From NCBI GenBank assembly GCA_006503475.1, contig RSEH01000147.1, positions 56,667 through 120,666 on the forward strand: a DNA stretch of 64,000 nt, in the 5' to 3' direction. Position 1 is the stretch's first letter, and every line of letters begins with the position of its first letter. Below are positions 40,597 through 50,348 of this stretch, piece after piece. Source of the stretch: Stentor roeselii. Lineage: Eukaryota; Ciliophora; Heterotrichea; Heterotrichida; Stentoridae. The notes beneath the pieces are model-generated. The model was given only the letters and a program-made list of their open reading frames with translations. It was not told the origin of the DNA and made no database searches. A program made the position numbers and the translations under genes.

Positions 40597-41169
40597 TTAA
40601 TTATTATTCACATGCCGATACCTGGGAATGTTCTTCGACGTGTAAAAACCCAACGGCGCGAGTCGATTCGAACTTTCAGCAATCACCTCATCATAACTCT
40701 TATCCCAGCCCAAATAATGAATGTAAAGATAAGGAAACTTGTCACCATTGTCTATCTTCAACCGGACTAAAGCCACACACCAAACTCCAGCAGTGTCCAA
40801 AGCATCGATTTTTTGCCCGACTTTTGAATTTTTCAGTTTTTTCTCTTCTTTCCACTTTTCAAACTTCGCTCTTCGTTTCAGGTAATTTTTTCTTTGAGGT
40901 CCTTCCATTGAGGACTCGACCAGCTGGTCAATAGACCTGCAAGGAATGCAAGAGTTTATTGTTAGAGGCTTTCGGCATATTGGGCAGAACTTTGAGTAGA
41001 TTAAGGACTGGCTTATGCAGTATTCGCAGAATGAATGACCGCAACTTGTCAGTGAACAGCTGATGATGGAGTCTGAACAAACTGGACATTCGAAGGGACT
41101 TTGGCTTTCTGAGGAAATTTCTTGTCTTGGACGCTTCAGGCCGAGGTAGGATAGGAGTTTATTGAACAT
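40597..41169 (-). CDS. RING-finger protein with a Tudor-knot/chromo-barrel-like domain
   Basis: 190 residues. A C3HC4 RING at ~25-70 is complete (CPVC, CGHSFCEYC, CPIC). A basic linker follows, then ~residues 115-175 match the Tudor-knot fold of MRG15/MSL-type proteins: WCVALVRLKIDNGDKF followed by YIHYLGWDKSYDEVI, with the HYLGW...DE signature. Such barrels bind methylated histones or other partners. It is adjacent to the E(z) methyltransferase on the same strand, which suggests a chromatin link (inference). Stop TAA. Confidence 0.85.
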   Translation of the reverse strand: MFNKLLSYLGLKRPRQEISSESQSPFECPVCSDSIISCSLTSCGHSFCEYCISQSLIYSKFCPICRKPLTINSCIPCRSIDQLVESSMEGPQRKNYLKRRAKFEKWKEEKKLKNSKVGQKIDALDTAGVWCVALVRLKIDNGDKFPYLYIHYLGWDKSYDEVIAESSNRLAPLGFYTSKNIPRYRHVNNN

Positions 41170-41182
41170 TTTATTAGACTAG

Positions 41183-41686
41183 TTAAATTGTTTGAGTTAG
41201 AGAGTTGTCGGATAAAGATGATATCACGAATTTGGTTTCTTGATGTTTTTGTTTTAGGTGGTCTTTTGTTACACCTTCCATTAGTTCTAAGGAAGATTCT
41301 TGGAGGTTTAGACCGATTGAACGGATCACTTTTATTCCTTGGGCGTGGAGGGTTATCCAGGAGTACTTTTTGTCGCTGATGTTGAATTTGAAGGGGGACT
41401 CGATGGGCTGGTTAATGAAATACGAAAATATTTCGAAAATTGACTCGGAAATTTCCTGGAACAGTAAAGGGTCATTCACTTCAAAAGAAAGAAGACGCAA
41501 TCGATTTTTTAGTACATAAAAAGGAACTGTTCCCCAAAAATCTGACTCAGTTTCAACAAACCCAGAGATTTTTCTTATAGATTTTCGCTTTTTAGCTAGT
41601 TTATTTAATTGAGTAATAGATCTTGGAGGTAATGATTCAGCTTTTTGAGAGTTTTTGATCTTTTTCTTGAATGCTGTGCATCCCAT
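41183..41686 (-). CDS. small MGC-type acylated protein, possibly PUB-like fold
   Basis: 167 residues. MGCTAFKKKIK fits N-myristoylation plus palmitoylation with a basic patch, so it is probably membrane-attached. Residues ~55-130 (RLLSFEVNDPLLFQEISES, FNISDKKYSWITLHAQGIK, VIRSIGLN) have the layout of PUB domains (helical, binds p97/VCP tails), but this is weak. The stop is TAA, 13 nt before the RING-Tudor gene. The neighbours are chromatin factors, but nothing here says it is one. Confidence 0.6.
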   Translation of the reverse strand: MGCTAFKKKIKNSQKAESLPPRSITQLNKLAKKRKSIRKISGFVETESDFWGTVPFYVLKNRLRLLSFEVNDPLLFQEISESIFEIFSYFINQPIESPFKFNISDKKYSWITLHAQGIKVIRSIGLNLQESSLELMEGVTKDHLKQKHQETKFVISSLSDNSLTQTI

Positions 41687-41737
41687 ATTTATTTAATTAA
41701 AAACTCCCAATGGCGAAACATCATAATAATATAATCC

Positions 41738-42436
41738 ATGCCAAAAAAATTCGGAACCAACAGCAAAAGCGAAGAAGCCCGAGAGCGTAAAAACGATCTA
41801 AAAAAGCAAAAGCAAGACCTGGATCGTAAACAAAAAGAAGACAAACTCTGGGAAGACAACGACAAGCAATTAAAAGCCAAAGAAGACCGTAAACGCGAAC
41901 TAGAAGAAAAAAAACAGAAAGAAAAAGACCGAAAAGACGAAAACAAGCGTCTCGCAGAAGAAGAATCATCTTTATACAGCAAAAAAACCAAGTCAGAGGC
42001 CCCAACAAAGAAAACCCGAGCCCAAATCGAGTCAGCCCGATTGGCAGCGATCTCCTCGATGCAGGCCCAGGTAAAAAAAGAAGCTGAAGACAAAGAAGCC
42101 GAACTTTTGGCGAACATCGACAAAGACATCAACCCGAATCACGCCTTGAGAGATGAAGAAGCTCGACTTGCTCAGACAGGAGCTGAACTTCTTGTCGCCT
42201 CTGGAATCGACCAGGTTGTTGACTTGGCTGAAGAAGAAAAAAGTTTTAAACACCCGGAAAAAAAAGTTAAACAAGCATGGAATTTGTTTGTTGAAGAAAA
42301 TTTACCGAAAGCGAGAAAAGATTATCCTAGTTTGAAAAGAAGTCAGTTGTTGCAGATACTTCATAAGGAATTTGAGAAAGCTGCTGAAAATCCGTTTAAT
42401 CAGAATTTCTTGAGTTTTAATAGTAAAGTTGAGTAG
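41738..42436 (+). CDS. CCDC124 (Lso2-type) ribosome-associated coiled-coil protein
   Basis: 232 residues. MPKKFGTNSKSEEARERK with a long charged helix (DKLWEDNDKQLKAKEDRKR) matches the CCDC124 N-terminus (MPKKF...KS..AR). TRAQIES (residue ~90) and the C-terminal block FKHPEKKVKQAWNLFVEE, LKRSQLLQILHKEFEK and NPFNQNFLSFNSK match CCDC124 throughout. The family binds translating or idle ribosomes (yeast Lso2) and helps ribosome recovery. The length is close to the human protein. Stop TAG. A second, degenerate copy lies 267 bp downstream. Confidence 0.92.
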   Translation: MPKKFGTNSKSEEARERKNDLKKQKQDLDRKQKEDKLWEDNDKQLKAKEDRKRELEEKKQKEKDRKDENKRLAEEESSLYSKKTKSEAPTKKTRAQIESARLAAISSMQAQVKKEAEDKEAELLANIDKDINPNHALRDEEARLAQTGAELLVASGIDQVVDLAEEEKSFKHPEKKVKQAWNLFVEENLPKARKDYPSLKRSQLLQILHKEFEKAAENPFNQNFLSFNSKVE

Positions 42437-42703
42437 TTTTTAGAGTTAATGGATGGATTTTGGAAATTGGTTTTGTTTTGAGGTTATTTTTGAAATTAAT
42501 ATGGGTGATTTTGGATTTTTATGTTATTTTTCAAAGAAATTTTTATATAACTTGTTAGTTTGGAAAGGAAAGTCTTCAAATTTATCGAATTTTTAATCAA
42601 ATTTTTAAATTATTTTTTTTAGTAAGATTGAAGTCTTCAAATTTATCTACTTTTCAGTGAAAATTTCAAAATCGACTTATTGGAAATTTAATTCACAATA
42701 AAT

Positions 42704-43380
42704 ATGCCTAAAAAATTCGGAATAAACATAAAAAGTCAGGAAGCTAGAGAACACAAAGCCGAACTTAAAAGGCAAAAACAAGAGCTTGAAGCAAAACTGA
42801 AAGAAGACAAGCTCTGGATAGACGACGACAAACAAAAAAAGCCAAAGAAAATCGAAAAAACGAGGAAGAATCAAAAAAACAAAAACAAAAGCTCCGAAAA
42901 CAAAAAAACAAACAAATCTCCGAAAAAGAAACAAAACTTTTCCTAAAAGATTCAAATCAAGAACTCCCATCAAAAAACTTAAAATCTTCTCAAATCTCAG
43001 AAAAGTCCCCAAATCATCTATCATCTAAAAAATCTTCTAAAATGCCAGAAAAAGATCTTCAAAAAACCCTCGACAAAGACATCAACCCAAACCACATTTT
43101 TCGCGAAGAAAAAAAACATTTCTCAAATTCAAATACTTTAATTTCAAGTTTTCCCCAAGAACTTTTACAGACAACAGATCAAAAGCCTTTCAAGCACCCA
43201 GAAAAAAAGATGAAACAAGCCTTCAAGCATTATTTATCAAAGCACATGAAAGCCTCGCATGAAGAGAATCCCTTTCTAACCGGAAGACAAATCCTTGAAC
43301 AACTTCAGAAGGCTTTCAAGAAATCTTCAGATAATCCTTACAACCAGAACCACGTGGCTTACAACACAAAACTGAAATAA
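42704..43380 (+). CDS. CCDC124 paralogue with a -1 frame break at A_AAA_AAG
   Basis: It starts MPKKFGINIKSQEAREHK, clearly CCDC124-like. The 0 frame ends at 42946. The homologous sequence (KKAKENRKNEEESKKQK, then DKDINPNHIFREE, FKHPEKKMKQAFK, NPYNQNHVAYNTKLK) continues in the -1 frame to the TAA at 43378-43380. The switch falls on the A7 run at 42834-42840 followed by G, read as A AAA AAG in the 0 frame. That is a canonical -1 slippery heptamer. A missing A by mutation or sequencing error is the alternative. If joined, the protein is ~225 aa. I make no restored sequence; only positions are given. Confidence 0.72.
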
Positions 43381-43399
43381 TGTCTTAAACATTAAACCT

Positions 43400-45874
43400 T
43401 TAATATAACTTCTTAGCAAGTTTTTCTTTTCCGATACTTCGAAGTAAATTTGCGAAGTTTTTCCGAGTTTCAGTCATTTTCATGTCCTGTCCTTTTTTGC
43501 AGGACTTTTGAAGAATTTTAAAGATTTCTTCGAAGATTTCTTTTGGTTTTGATTTTAGAGATTCGAAGTCTGGCTTGAATGACTGGAATAAAAAGCTTCG
43601 GAGTTTTACTTCGATTTCCCAGCCTATTCCGTTTATTGTTATGTGAATTTTTATCTCGCGACTCACTTCCACGTCGATTAAATGACTGGAAAGAAGCCCA
43701 TTGTAAGTGAAAAAGGCTTGTTGTGTCTTTAATAGTCCTAAACCGATTGTGTCATATGAACCTACACGTGGAGCCTGAAAAGCTAGATTTCCACCGACTT
43801 CGATTCTTCCGTTTTTGCAATGATAAACTATATCTGCTCCTAAAAACCCAAGTGAAATATCTTCCTGATTACCAGCTTTATTAACCTTAACCTCATAATA
43901 ACCAATAATCCCAGGAGAACTTGAATTCCAATCCTTAACAATAGGTTCACAAGTAGTAATAACCATCTGAGTCTTTCCCGAGAATCGATTAAAATGAGCT
44001 TCAGGTTCAATAGTTCCAGGAGTAGGTAAAAACGAGAACCTCGGAGGAAGTTTAGAAAAAGTCAAATCAGGCAGAGTTGAGTTAGGAAAAGTATGGTTTT
44101 CAGTGCAATTACATCGAAAATGAGGAGTGATATAAAGAAGACTGAAGTACCTGTGCCCTTTGTGGAAGCTGTACTTTAGACATGCAGAACATAACGGCTC
44201 TGAACAGTCCTCGCAATAGTAAAGAAAAGGATTTTTTGTTAAGTAGAATAAGTCGTTGTTTAAGTGAGACGAGCAACTGCACTTCAGGTGGTTCGATTGC
44301 ACCATGTAAGGTAGGGTCAAGAGTTCTGTTACTAGTTGAACTGTGTATTTTATCATATCTGCGAACTCGTCTTTAGGACATTTTTTACGCTTTAGGATCT
44401 GCACTAAAAGGGTTAACAGTTGCTCCATTTTGTCGATTTTGAAGTAGTAAGGCACGTCGATCAATGACTGGATTATGTGAGTCGGCTGGAATAGCTCTAG
44501 GCTGTAAATCTCTTCAATTAACTTTAAAGAGTTTGTACCGTAGTTTGACATGGTATCCTTAATAAACCCTTTCAAATAAGGACTTTTTCTGCAGCATTCT
44601 AAAGTCTTAGCTAAAACATCCGTATCATACAAAATCTGCATGACAGTTAAAGTATTCTCACACATAAAATCTAAAATAAAATCCAAAAAAGATTCATTAT
44701 GTGGGTCAATAAGAGTAGTCGTATAAACCAATCCAAGAATTCCAAGTTCTCCTAACTTTTCCTTAAAAATATGATCCTTCGGTTTCTGCTTCAAAATCTT
44801 AAAAAACGCTTCTAACAATCCTTTCTGATTTTCCCAGCTAATCTGCAGACATTCCTCAATAAAAAGCCAAAACAAGTTGTTATCATTCAAATAAAGATAA
44901 ACCTCATGCTCAGTCTTACTCAAAATAAGCAGCTGTTGAAGAACCATGCTTTTCATTCTATAATCAGTGAAAAGAAGTACAGAATGAAGCACTTGCAAGT
45001 CCTGCACAGTAGACTTTTCAATAATTTCATATTGTCCTTTGAAGCACCCTTTCCAAAGCATTAAAGTCCTGTCCTTGAACACGGAAGGGTCTTCAGAAAA
45101 CAAAAGAAAAACCACTTTTTCCAACGCAGGGTCCGGGTAGACCAATTCAGGCATTTTCAAAGTCAAGCCATTAGAAACCCTTTCTTCTGACTTCTCTGCA
45201 ATACTCTTAAAAGTCAAAAAAACCGCCCACAAGTCACTTTTCTTAAAATTCAATTTTTTTTCTTTCTTTAAAAGCACTGCCTGGCTCACTGGCGATACTT
45301 TCAAACTATAAGCCGTGCCTTTCACATCAAATAAATGAGGACCTACTTTCTGCCGACAGACAAGAACCGTATTCGGAAAAATACAGCCGATTTGGGTACT
45401 TCTCGCATGAACATCTTCAATGATTTCAATCATCGCAAGAAGAATGCTAATAAAATGATGCCTTGGCATCACTTCCTTAATTTTTTCAGAAGCTTTTCTC
45501 AATTGTTTCAGACTGACACAAACAAGTGAAGGAGTCACTACAACTAAAAACCACCTTCCTCGATCAAGTACTTCAAACGAGTCAAAAGTTTCTAAAAGGG
45601 CATTTGACTGGCATTTTCCTTGAATCTGGAGCAAAGACCTGGAACCTTGCTGAACTTTTGAGAAACTTCCACAAGGGAGAACTTTTAAATGATGCTCGTT
45701 TTTTGACTGGTCTATGCAGAGGAAGGTGTTTAATGAAAAAGAGTACCTGTGGGTTAAATGGTACTCTTGCTGTGAATAAGGGTTGATTAGGACTTTTTTT
45801 TCTGATAGTTCTAACAACTCAGAGTGTTTTTTGTTCAAGGCTTCGTCGAAAATATGAGAAAAAATCTCTTCCAT
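43400..45874 (-). CDS. kinase-like / UBR-type zinc finger / SPRY multidomain protein
   Basis: 824 residues. The first ~270 resemble a protein-kinase fold (LLETFDSFEVLDRGRWFLVVV, a helix HHFISILLAMIEIIEDVHAR like the kinase E-helix, KKSDLWAVFLTF like the F-helix) but lack HRD and DFG, so it is probably a pseudokinase. A helical armadillo-like stretch follows (300-520). A Cys/His cluster at ~530-600 (CSCSSH, YYCEDCSEPLCSACLKYSFHKGHRY, CNC) is UBR-box/B-box-like. The C-terminus is a SPRY domain (GIIGYYEVKVNKAG, DISLGFLGADI, DTIGLGLLKTQQAFFTYNG). It could be a ubiquitin-pathway substrate receptor (inference). Stop TAA. Start is 9 nt from the stop of the upstream kinase. Confidence 0.72.
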   Translation of the reverse strand: MEEIFSHIFDEALNKKHSELLELSEKKVLINPYSQQEYHLTHRYSFSLNTFLCIDQSKNEHHLKVLPCGSFSKVQQGSRSLLQIQGKCQSNALLETFDSFEVLDRGRWFLVVVTPSLVCVSLKQLRKASEKIKEVMPRHHFISILLAMIEIIEDVHARSTQIGCIFPNTVLVCRQKVGPHLFDVKGTAYSLKVSPVSQAVLLKKEKKLNFKKSDLWAVFLTFKSIAEKSEERVSNGLTLKMPELVYPDPALEKVVFLLFSEDPSVFKDRTLMLWKGCFKGQYEIIEKSTVQDLQVLHSVLLFTDYRMKSMVLQQLLILSKTEHEVYLYLNDNNLFWLFIEECLQISWENQKGLLEAFFKILKQKPKDHIFKEKLGELGILGLVYTTTLIDPHNESFLDFILDFMCENTLTVMQILYDTDVLAKTLECCRKSPYLKGFIKDTMSNYGTNSLKLIEEIYSLELFQPTHIIQSLIDVPYYFKIDKMEQLLTLLVQILKRKKCPKDEFADMIKYTVQLVTELLTLPYMVQSNHLKCSCSSHLNNDLFYLTKNPFLYYCEDCSEPLCSACLKYSFHKGHRYFSLLYITPHFRCNCTENHTFPNSTLPDLTFSKLPPRFSFLPTPGTIEPEAHFNRFSGKTQMVITTCEPIVKDWNSSSPGIIGYYEVKVNKAGNQEDISLGFLGADIVYHCKNGRIEVGGNLAFQAPRVGSYDTIGLGLLKTQQAFFTYNGLLSSHLIDVEVSREIKIHITINGIGWEIEVKLRSFLFQSFKPDFESLKSKPKEIFEEIFKILQKSCKKGQDMKMTETRKNFANLLRSIGKEKLAKKLY

Positions 45875-45883
45875 GGATTATTA

Positions 45884-47293
45884 TTAAGACCAGGCGGAAT
45901 AGTAACACCCTGTTATCAAGTCGTCCGAAGGGTACAGCACGTGACCTGCTAAAGATAAAAACTTGGAATAGTCAATCTTTGAGTCTTCTTTTAATATCAT
46001 GATCTTGTTTATTAAAGCTTCCTTGGTATCTTGCTCTTCTATTGGAAACTCTTTAAGGAGAAGTGAAATCTGAATTTCTAATTCAGATAAAGACTTCTGG
46101 AAAAATGATTTTTCAGATTTGAACCTTTCAGGTTCCTTTAAAAACTTTTCTTCAAAAATCTCAATTGCATAGAGCATGCTTTTGTAACTAGTCTCCAGAT
46201 ATTTATGGATAATGTAACAGGAATGAACATCATCCTGAACATATTCCATGATTTCTTGAAAAAAGTTCAGTTTTTCTGCACGGACATCAAGAATTATTTT
46301 AACCTTTTTGTATTCATTTTCAATATCATTTAAAACTTGATAATTCTCAGGGTGTTGAAAAATGATTTTTTCATTAGTCTCTACAAATTTAAAGTCTTCC
46401 AATTGAATCAATTTTTTTTCAGATTCAATTTTTTCAAGATTTTCCGAAACAGATCCAATGACTTCAAATTCTTCAGAGTCGATCGAATTATCAAGAATCT
46501 CAAACTCCTCAGCAAGAAACTCATGACAAATAAGTTCTTCATAGTCCGCCCGGTCCTCTTCTTTAAAAACAATCATTCGTCCTAAAAACGACTTCGCCTC
46601 TTCTGAAAGTTTATCATTATCCAAAAACTGTGAATTTTTCTGAAGAGTTTTCAAATCCTCCAAATTATAACAACTAAAAAGTGGGACTCCCAAAAGAATC
46701 TCATAGCAAAGTATCCCCAAACTCCAAACATCTGCTTTAAAGCTGTAGTTTTGGCCTTCGAGTATCTCTGGAGCCATGTTGATTGGAGTTCCGACTCTTG
46801 ACTGTGCGACTGACCCTGGGTTAAGTTCTTTGGAAAGGCCGAAATCGCAGAGTTTTATTTCAGCTGTGTCGGGATCGGAGTCTGTAAGAAGAATGTTTGC
46901 TTTTTTTAAGTCGCGGTGAAGGATGTTCTTGTTTTTTAGTTGGATTAAGGTGGAAATTATTGTTTTTATCCAGTGTTTTTTGCGGTCTTCTGAGATTGTT
47001 TTTCGTTTTAGCATAAATGACTCGAGATCTCCTCCTTTGCAGTAATCGGTTACTAGGTATAAGGCTTCTTCTGTCGTTATTATGTCGTATAGGCGGATCA
47101 CTGAGGAAATTTTTAAAGATTGTAGAACTTTTGTTTCTGTTTCTATGAGTTTTTTTTGGGATTTACTTATTGATGTGGTTTTTATCTTTTTTATCGCAAA
47201 TTCGAAGTTGTTCTCGTCTTTTGCGTAGTGGACGACTCCGAAAGATCCATTTCCAATGACTCTATATAAGGTATAATTTTGTATTGTTTCCAT
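45884..47293 (-). CDS. Ser/Thr protein kinase, ULK/ATG1-like
   Basis: 469 residues. The kinase domain (~1-265) is complete: GNGSFGVVHYA loop, FAIKKI lysine, YCKGGDLESFML, HRDLKKANILL, CDFGLSKEL, GTPINMAPEIL and SLGILCYEILLGVPLF. The pattern (DYCKGGDL, HRDLK.ANILL, GTP..MAPEIL) is that of the ULK/ATG1 group, often expanded in ciliates. The C-terminal ~200 residues are helical and acidic and may form a regulatory/EAT-like module. No intron seen. Stop TAA. ATATAAATG is at the start. Confidence 0.88.
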   Translation of the reverse strand: METIQNYTLYRVIGNGSFGVVHYAKDENNFEFAIKKIKTTSISKSQKKLIETETKVLQSLKISSVIRLYDIITTEEALYLVTDYCKGGDLESFMLKRKTISEDRKKHWIKTIISTLIQLKNKNILHRDLKKANILLTDSDPDTAEIKLCDFGLSKELNPGSVAQSRVGTPINMAPEILEGQNYSFKADVWSLGILCYEILLGVPLFSCYNLEDLKTLQKNSQFLDNDKLSEEAKSFLGRMIVFKEEDRADYEELICHEFLAEEFEILDNSIDSEEFEVIGSVSENLEKIESEKKLIQLEDFKFVETNEKIIFQHPENYQVLNDIENEYKKVKIILDVRAEKLNFFQEIMEYVQDDVHSCYIIHKYLETSYKSMLYAIEIFEEKFLKEPERFKSEKSFFQKSLSELEIQISLLLKEFPIEEQDTKEALINKIMILKEDSKIDYSKFLSLAGHVLYPSDDLITGCYYSAWS

Positions 47294-47426
47294 TTATATT
47301 TTAATGAATATATAGTATAAAAACTTATATTTTTCTTTTTGGGCCACAAATCAACCTCTAGTACCCACACCAAATCACCCTCTTAAACTCGACCAAACCA
47401 TATCCGAATAACATCCGTAACTTTCA

Positions 47427-47807
<381 letters not shown>

Positions 47808-47827
47808 TCAAGTTTAGCTATGGACAA

Positions 47828-48883
47828 TTAAAGACGCAACCCACAACATCTCTTTTTCGCAGATTTTTTCGGCTTTTTATAGTCAGTTGAATCTGTGATT
47901 GAGTTTTCGAAGGTGTTGCCCTTTTGAGTAGGAAGTTCTATGAATGAATCTTCACAATATTCTTTATATTCTAAGATCTTCGGGTCTGGGGAGTAGCAGT
48001 GACTTGCTAAGAAACTATCACCTAAAGTACCAGAAAAAGTCTCTTTTTTCTGTTTTTTTTCCTTGTTTTTCAAGTTTTTCAACATCGTGTCGCAGATACT
48101 TAGCTCAGAAGCTACAACTTCTTCTTTTTTTAACTGTTTTTTTAAGAGTTTTTTTTTAATTACCTGGCATTTTTCCTGGATTTCACTGCATTGTTCAAGT
48201 TCTTCTGTGATTTTCAAGATGTTTTTTTGAAGGTCTTGATGTTGGAGGTAAATTGAGTTGAATTTAGAGTTTAAGGTTTTTAGCTCTTCAAGGCTAGAGT
48301 CAAGAGTTTTTTGAAGTTCCAAAATGAAAAAAGCTGTGAAAAACCAAGATGAAAGTGAAGAAAAGTCTTCAGGGACTTTTGAGTCTTTTAGTCTATAAGC
48401 AAGTCCGTGTTTTTTCATGATCATTGAAACGAATTCAAAAGTTTCTTGGTCCACCTGACTCGGTTCAAAGGACTTTAAATATTCTTTCAGCCGAAGAGAG
48501 TTCTTGCCGATGGTCTACTTGTCTCTTACAACAAAACTTTCCCAGGACGTGTCGTTTATTCCGATGAGTTTGCATATTCCTGAGCAGATGTCTAAAACGA
48601 TTTTCCATGGTTTCAAGTCTGTCATTATCGTCATATTCGGCGCGATTGCTATTGTTTCTGTCAGATATTCCAACTCGTATTCATATTCGAGAAGCTTGTC
48701 ATCCACCGCCTTGCATCTCGCTTCGATGTCTTGAATCTTTTCAGATATTTTCAGTTTTTGTTGGGACATGTGAAGGAGGTCGGCTTTAAAGCTCCAAAGT
48801 TTCAGTTTACCGGATTCGTGGAATTTTAGACAGTCTTTTAAGATTTTTTCTTGTGTTTTAAGGGATTCTTTGGATTCTGTCAT
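47828..48883 (-). CDS. coiled-coil protein, one 15-nt intron
   Basis: Two frames are joined by removing the 15-nt minus-strand intron 48515-48529, giving ...WESFV-TIGKNSLRLKEY and a 346-aa protein. The N-terminal part has helical heptads (LKISEKIQDIEARCKAVD, LEYEYELEYLTET). The second half has ETFEFVSMIMKKHGLAYRL, then a coiled coil (ILKITEELEQCSEIQEKCQ). The C-terminus is basic and ends in CCGLRL. No enzyme motif. The family is not recognised; cytoskeletal or basal-body association is possible. Stop TAA. Confidence 0.78.
48515..48529 (-). other. 15-nt intron in coiled-coil gene
   Basis: On the minus strand GTAAGAGACAAGTAG, phase 0. Removes an in-frame TAG. Confidence 0.9.
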
Positions 48884-48994
48884 TCAGATGATTATTAGCA
48901 GGATGATGGGGAGAAACGGTTCAAGGGATTGTTGGGTGAATGGAGGATTGAACTACTGTTTTAGTTTTGGACTGGAATATGGATCATATAAATC

Positions 48995-49285
48995 ATGGGA
49001 TTATTAGATCATCGAGAATCACCTGGCTACTCTCCGAAGATGGATAAGTTTATGCCGATTTATAACTTTGCCTCCAAGTTCATGTCGATCAGAAAGTCGA
49101 AAGTCGTGTCAAGTTCTCCAATCATGACTACCCGTCTTTATGCGTATCACTTACTCGTTCAGCAAGGGCTACCTGGGAACGTTAAAGTCGTTGTTGTTCT
49201 CTTGAGTTTGGCCACTCCTATCATTACTCTTCAGCTCTTATCAAGCAAATACCATCCTCATTGGAAAGATCCATTAAGGGTTTAA
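48995..49285 (+). CDS. small membrane protein, 96 aa
   Basis: MGLLDHRESPGYSPK start; residues ~64-84 are one TM helix (KVVVVLLSLATPIITLQLL). The N-terminal half is Ser/Lys/Met-rich, and a short hydrophilic tail with His/Trp (YHPHWKDPLRV) follows. No family recognised. It could be mitochondrial or ER. Stop TAA. Confidence 0.5.
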   Translation: MGLLDHRESPGYSPKMDKFMPIYNFASKFMSIRKSKVVSSSPIMTTRLYAYHLLVQQGLPGNVKVVVVLLSLATPIITLQLLSSKYHPHWKDPLRV

Positions 49286-49553
49286 ATTAGTTTACTTAGC
49301 TTAGTTATGATATCATAGAATTAATGTAAATTTTTATTGTTTTCTATTCAATAATGAAGCCAATGATATGATTTAAATAATTTCCTTTTGGTAAAACACA
49401 AAGTTTTTTATATTTTTTATCAAATCAAGATAAAATACAATAGTAATGATGATAATATTGATGTTGAAGTTTTTAGAGTCATATTTGAACTGCAGCCAAA
49501 GTGTAACCTATTTTACTTCGGCCTTACCAGATTATCCATAATGGTTACAATAA

Positions 49554-50348
49554 ATGTGTGATAAGACTCCTTGGACACAATTCGTAAGAATTATCTAGGA
49601 AGATGAAGCTATTGAAAATATTATCAATGAATTTCCTGAAGATATCGATTGGAAGTATGTAGAAAGTACTTTAATCCTCAATTATGGGATTAAAAACAGG
49701 ACAGCTGAGCAATGCAAAGAAAGATGGATTAACAACCTAGACCCTAGCTGCAAAAAAAAGGGTTGGAGTGCAGAAGAAGATAATATAATCTTTAACTTTC
49801 AAAAGAAAATCGGAAATAACTGGTCACAGATCACGAAATTTTTAGTTGGTAGATCAGAAAATACTATAAAAAATCATTTTTACGCAACTATTAGAAGAAA
49901 AGTTAGAATTTTCAACAAGTTCCATGATGAAAAAATCACAGCTCCTTTAAAGGATATTTTAAAAAATCAGGAACTTATGGATGTTTTAATTAACCAGCCT
50001 GAAAAAAATACTAAACCATCGAATTTTCAAATGTAAATCAAACTTAGAAGAAAATCATTAAGGATTGAAAAGATGCAAAAGGATATAACCAAAAGCGATG
50101 TGGATATAAATGATTATGATAAGTTTGATCTGAAATGTTCTGGTGAGACTTGTCCTACTTTAGATGAATCTCCATCCAAACTATTGCAAACAAGCAGTTT
50201 AACTTCTTTTTCAGTTCCAGATCACTTTCCAAACCCTTTAAAAACCCATGCAACTCCTCAACAAAAAACCTATTTCCCAAGTTTCACTCTAATGACAAGT
50301 TTCGAATTCCACCATTCAGAACCCATAACTAACCCTAATATTTTTTAG
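49554..50348 (+). CDS. R2R3-Myb DNA-binding protein, two 15-nt introns
   Basis: The frame opens at ATG 49554 (MCDKTPWTQF) and is complete only when the 15-nt introns 49584-49598 and 50033-50047 are removed. It gives a 254-aa protein ending TAG. The first Myb repeat has PWTQFEDEAIENIINEF, DIDWKYVES and AEQCKERWINNL. The second has GWSAEEDNIIFNFQKK, NNWSQITKFL and ENTIKNHFYATIRRK. These carry the tryptophan and helix-3 residues of R2R3-Myb domains, so it is a probable nuclear transcription regulator. The C-terminal Ser/Pro-rich tail runs 14 bp past the stop of the convergent lipase gene. Confidence 0.9.
49584..49598 (+). other. 15-nt intron 1 of Myb gene
   Basis: GTAAGAATTATCTAG, phase 0. Removes an in-frame TAG and joins PWTQF to EDEAI within the Myb repeat. 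Confidence 0.93.
50033..50047 (+). other. 15-nt intron 2 of Myb gene
   Basis: GTAAATCAAACTTAG. Removes an in-frame TAA. The downstream frame continues to 50348. Confidence 0.85.
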
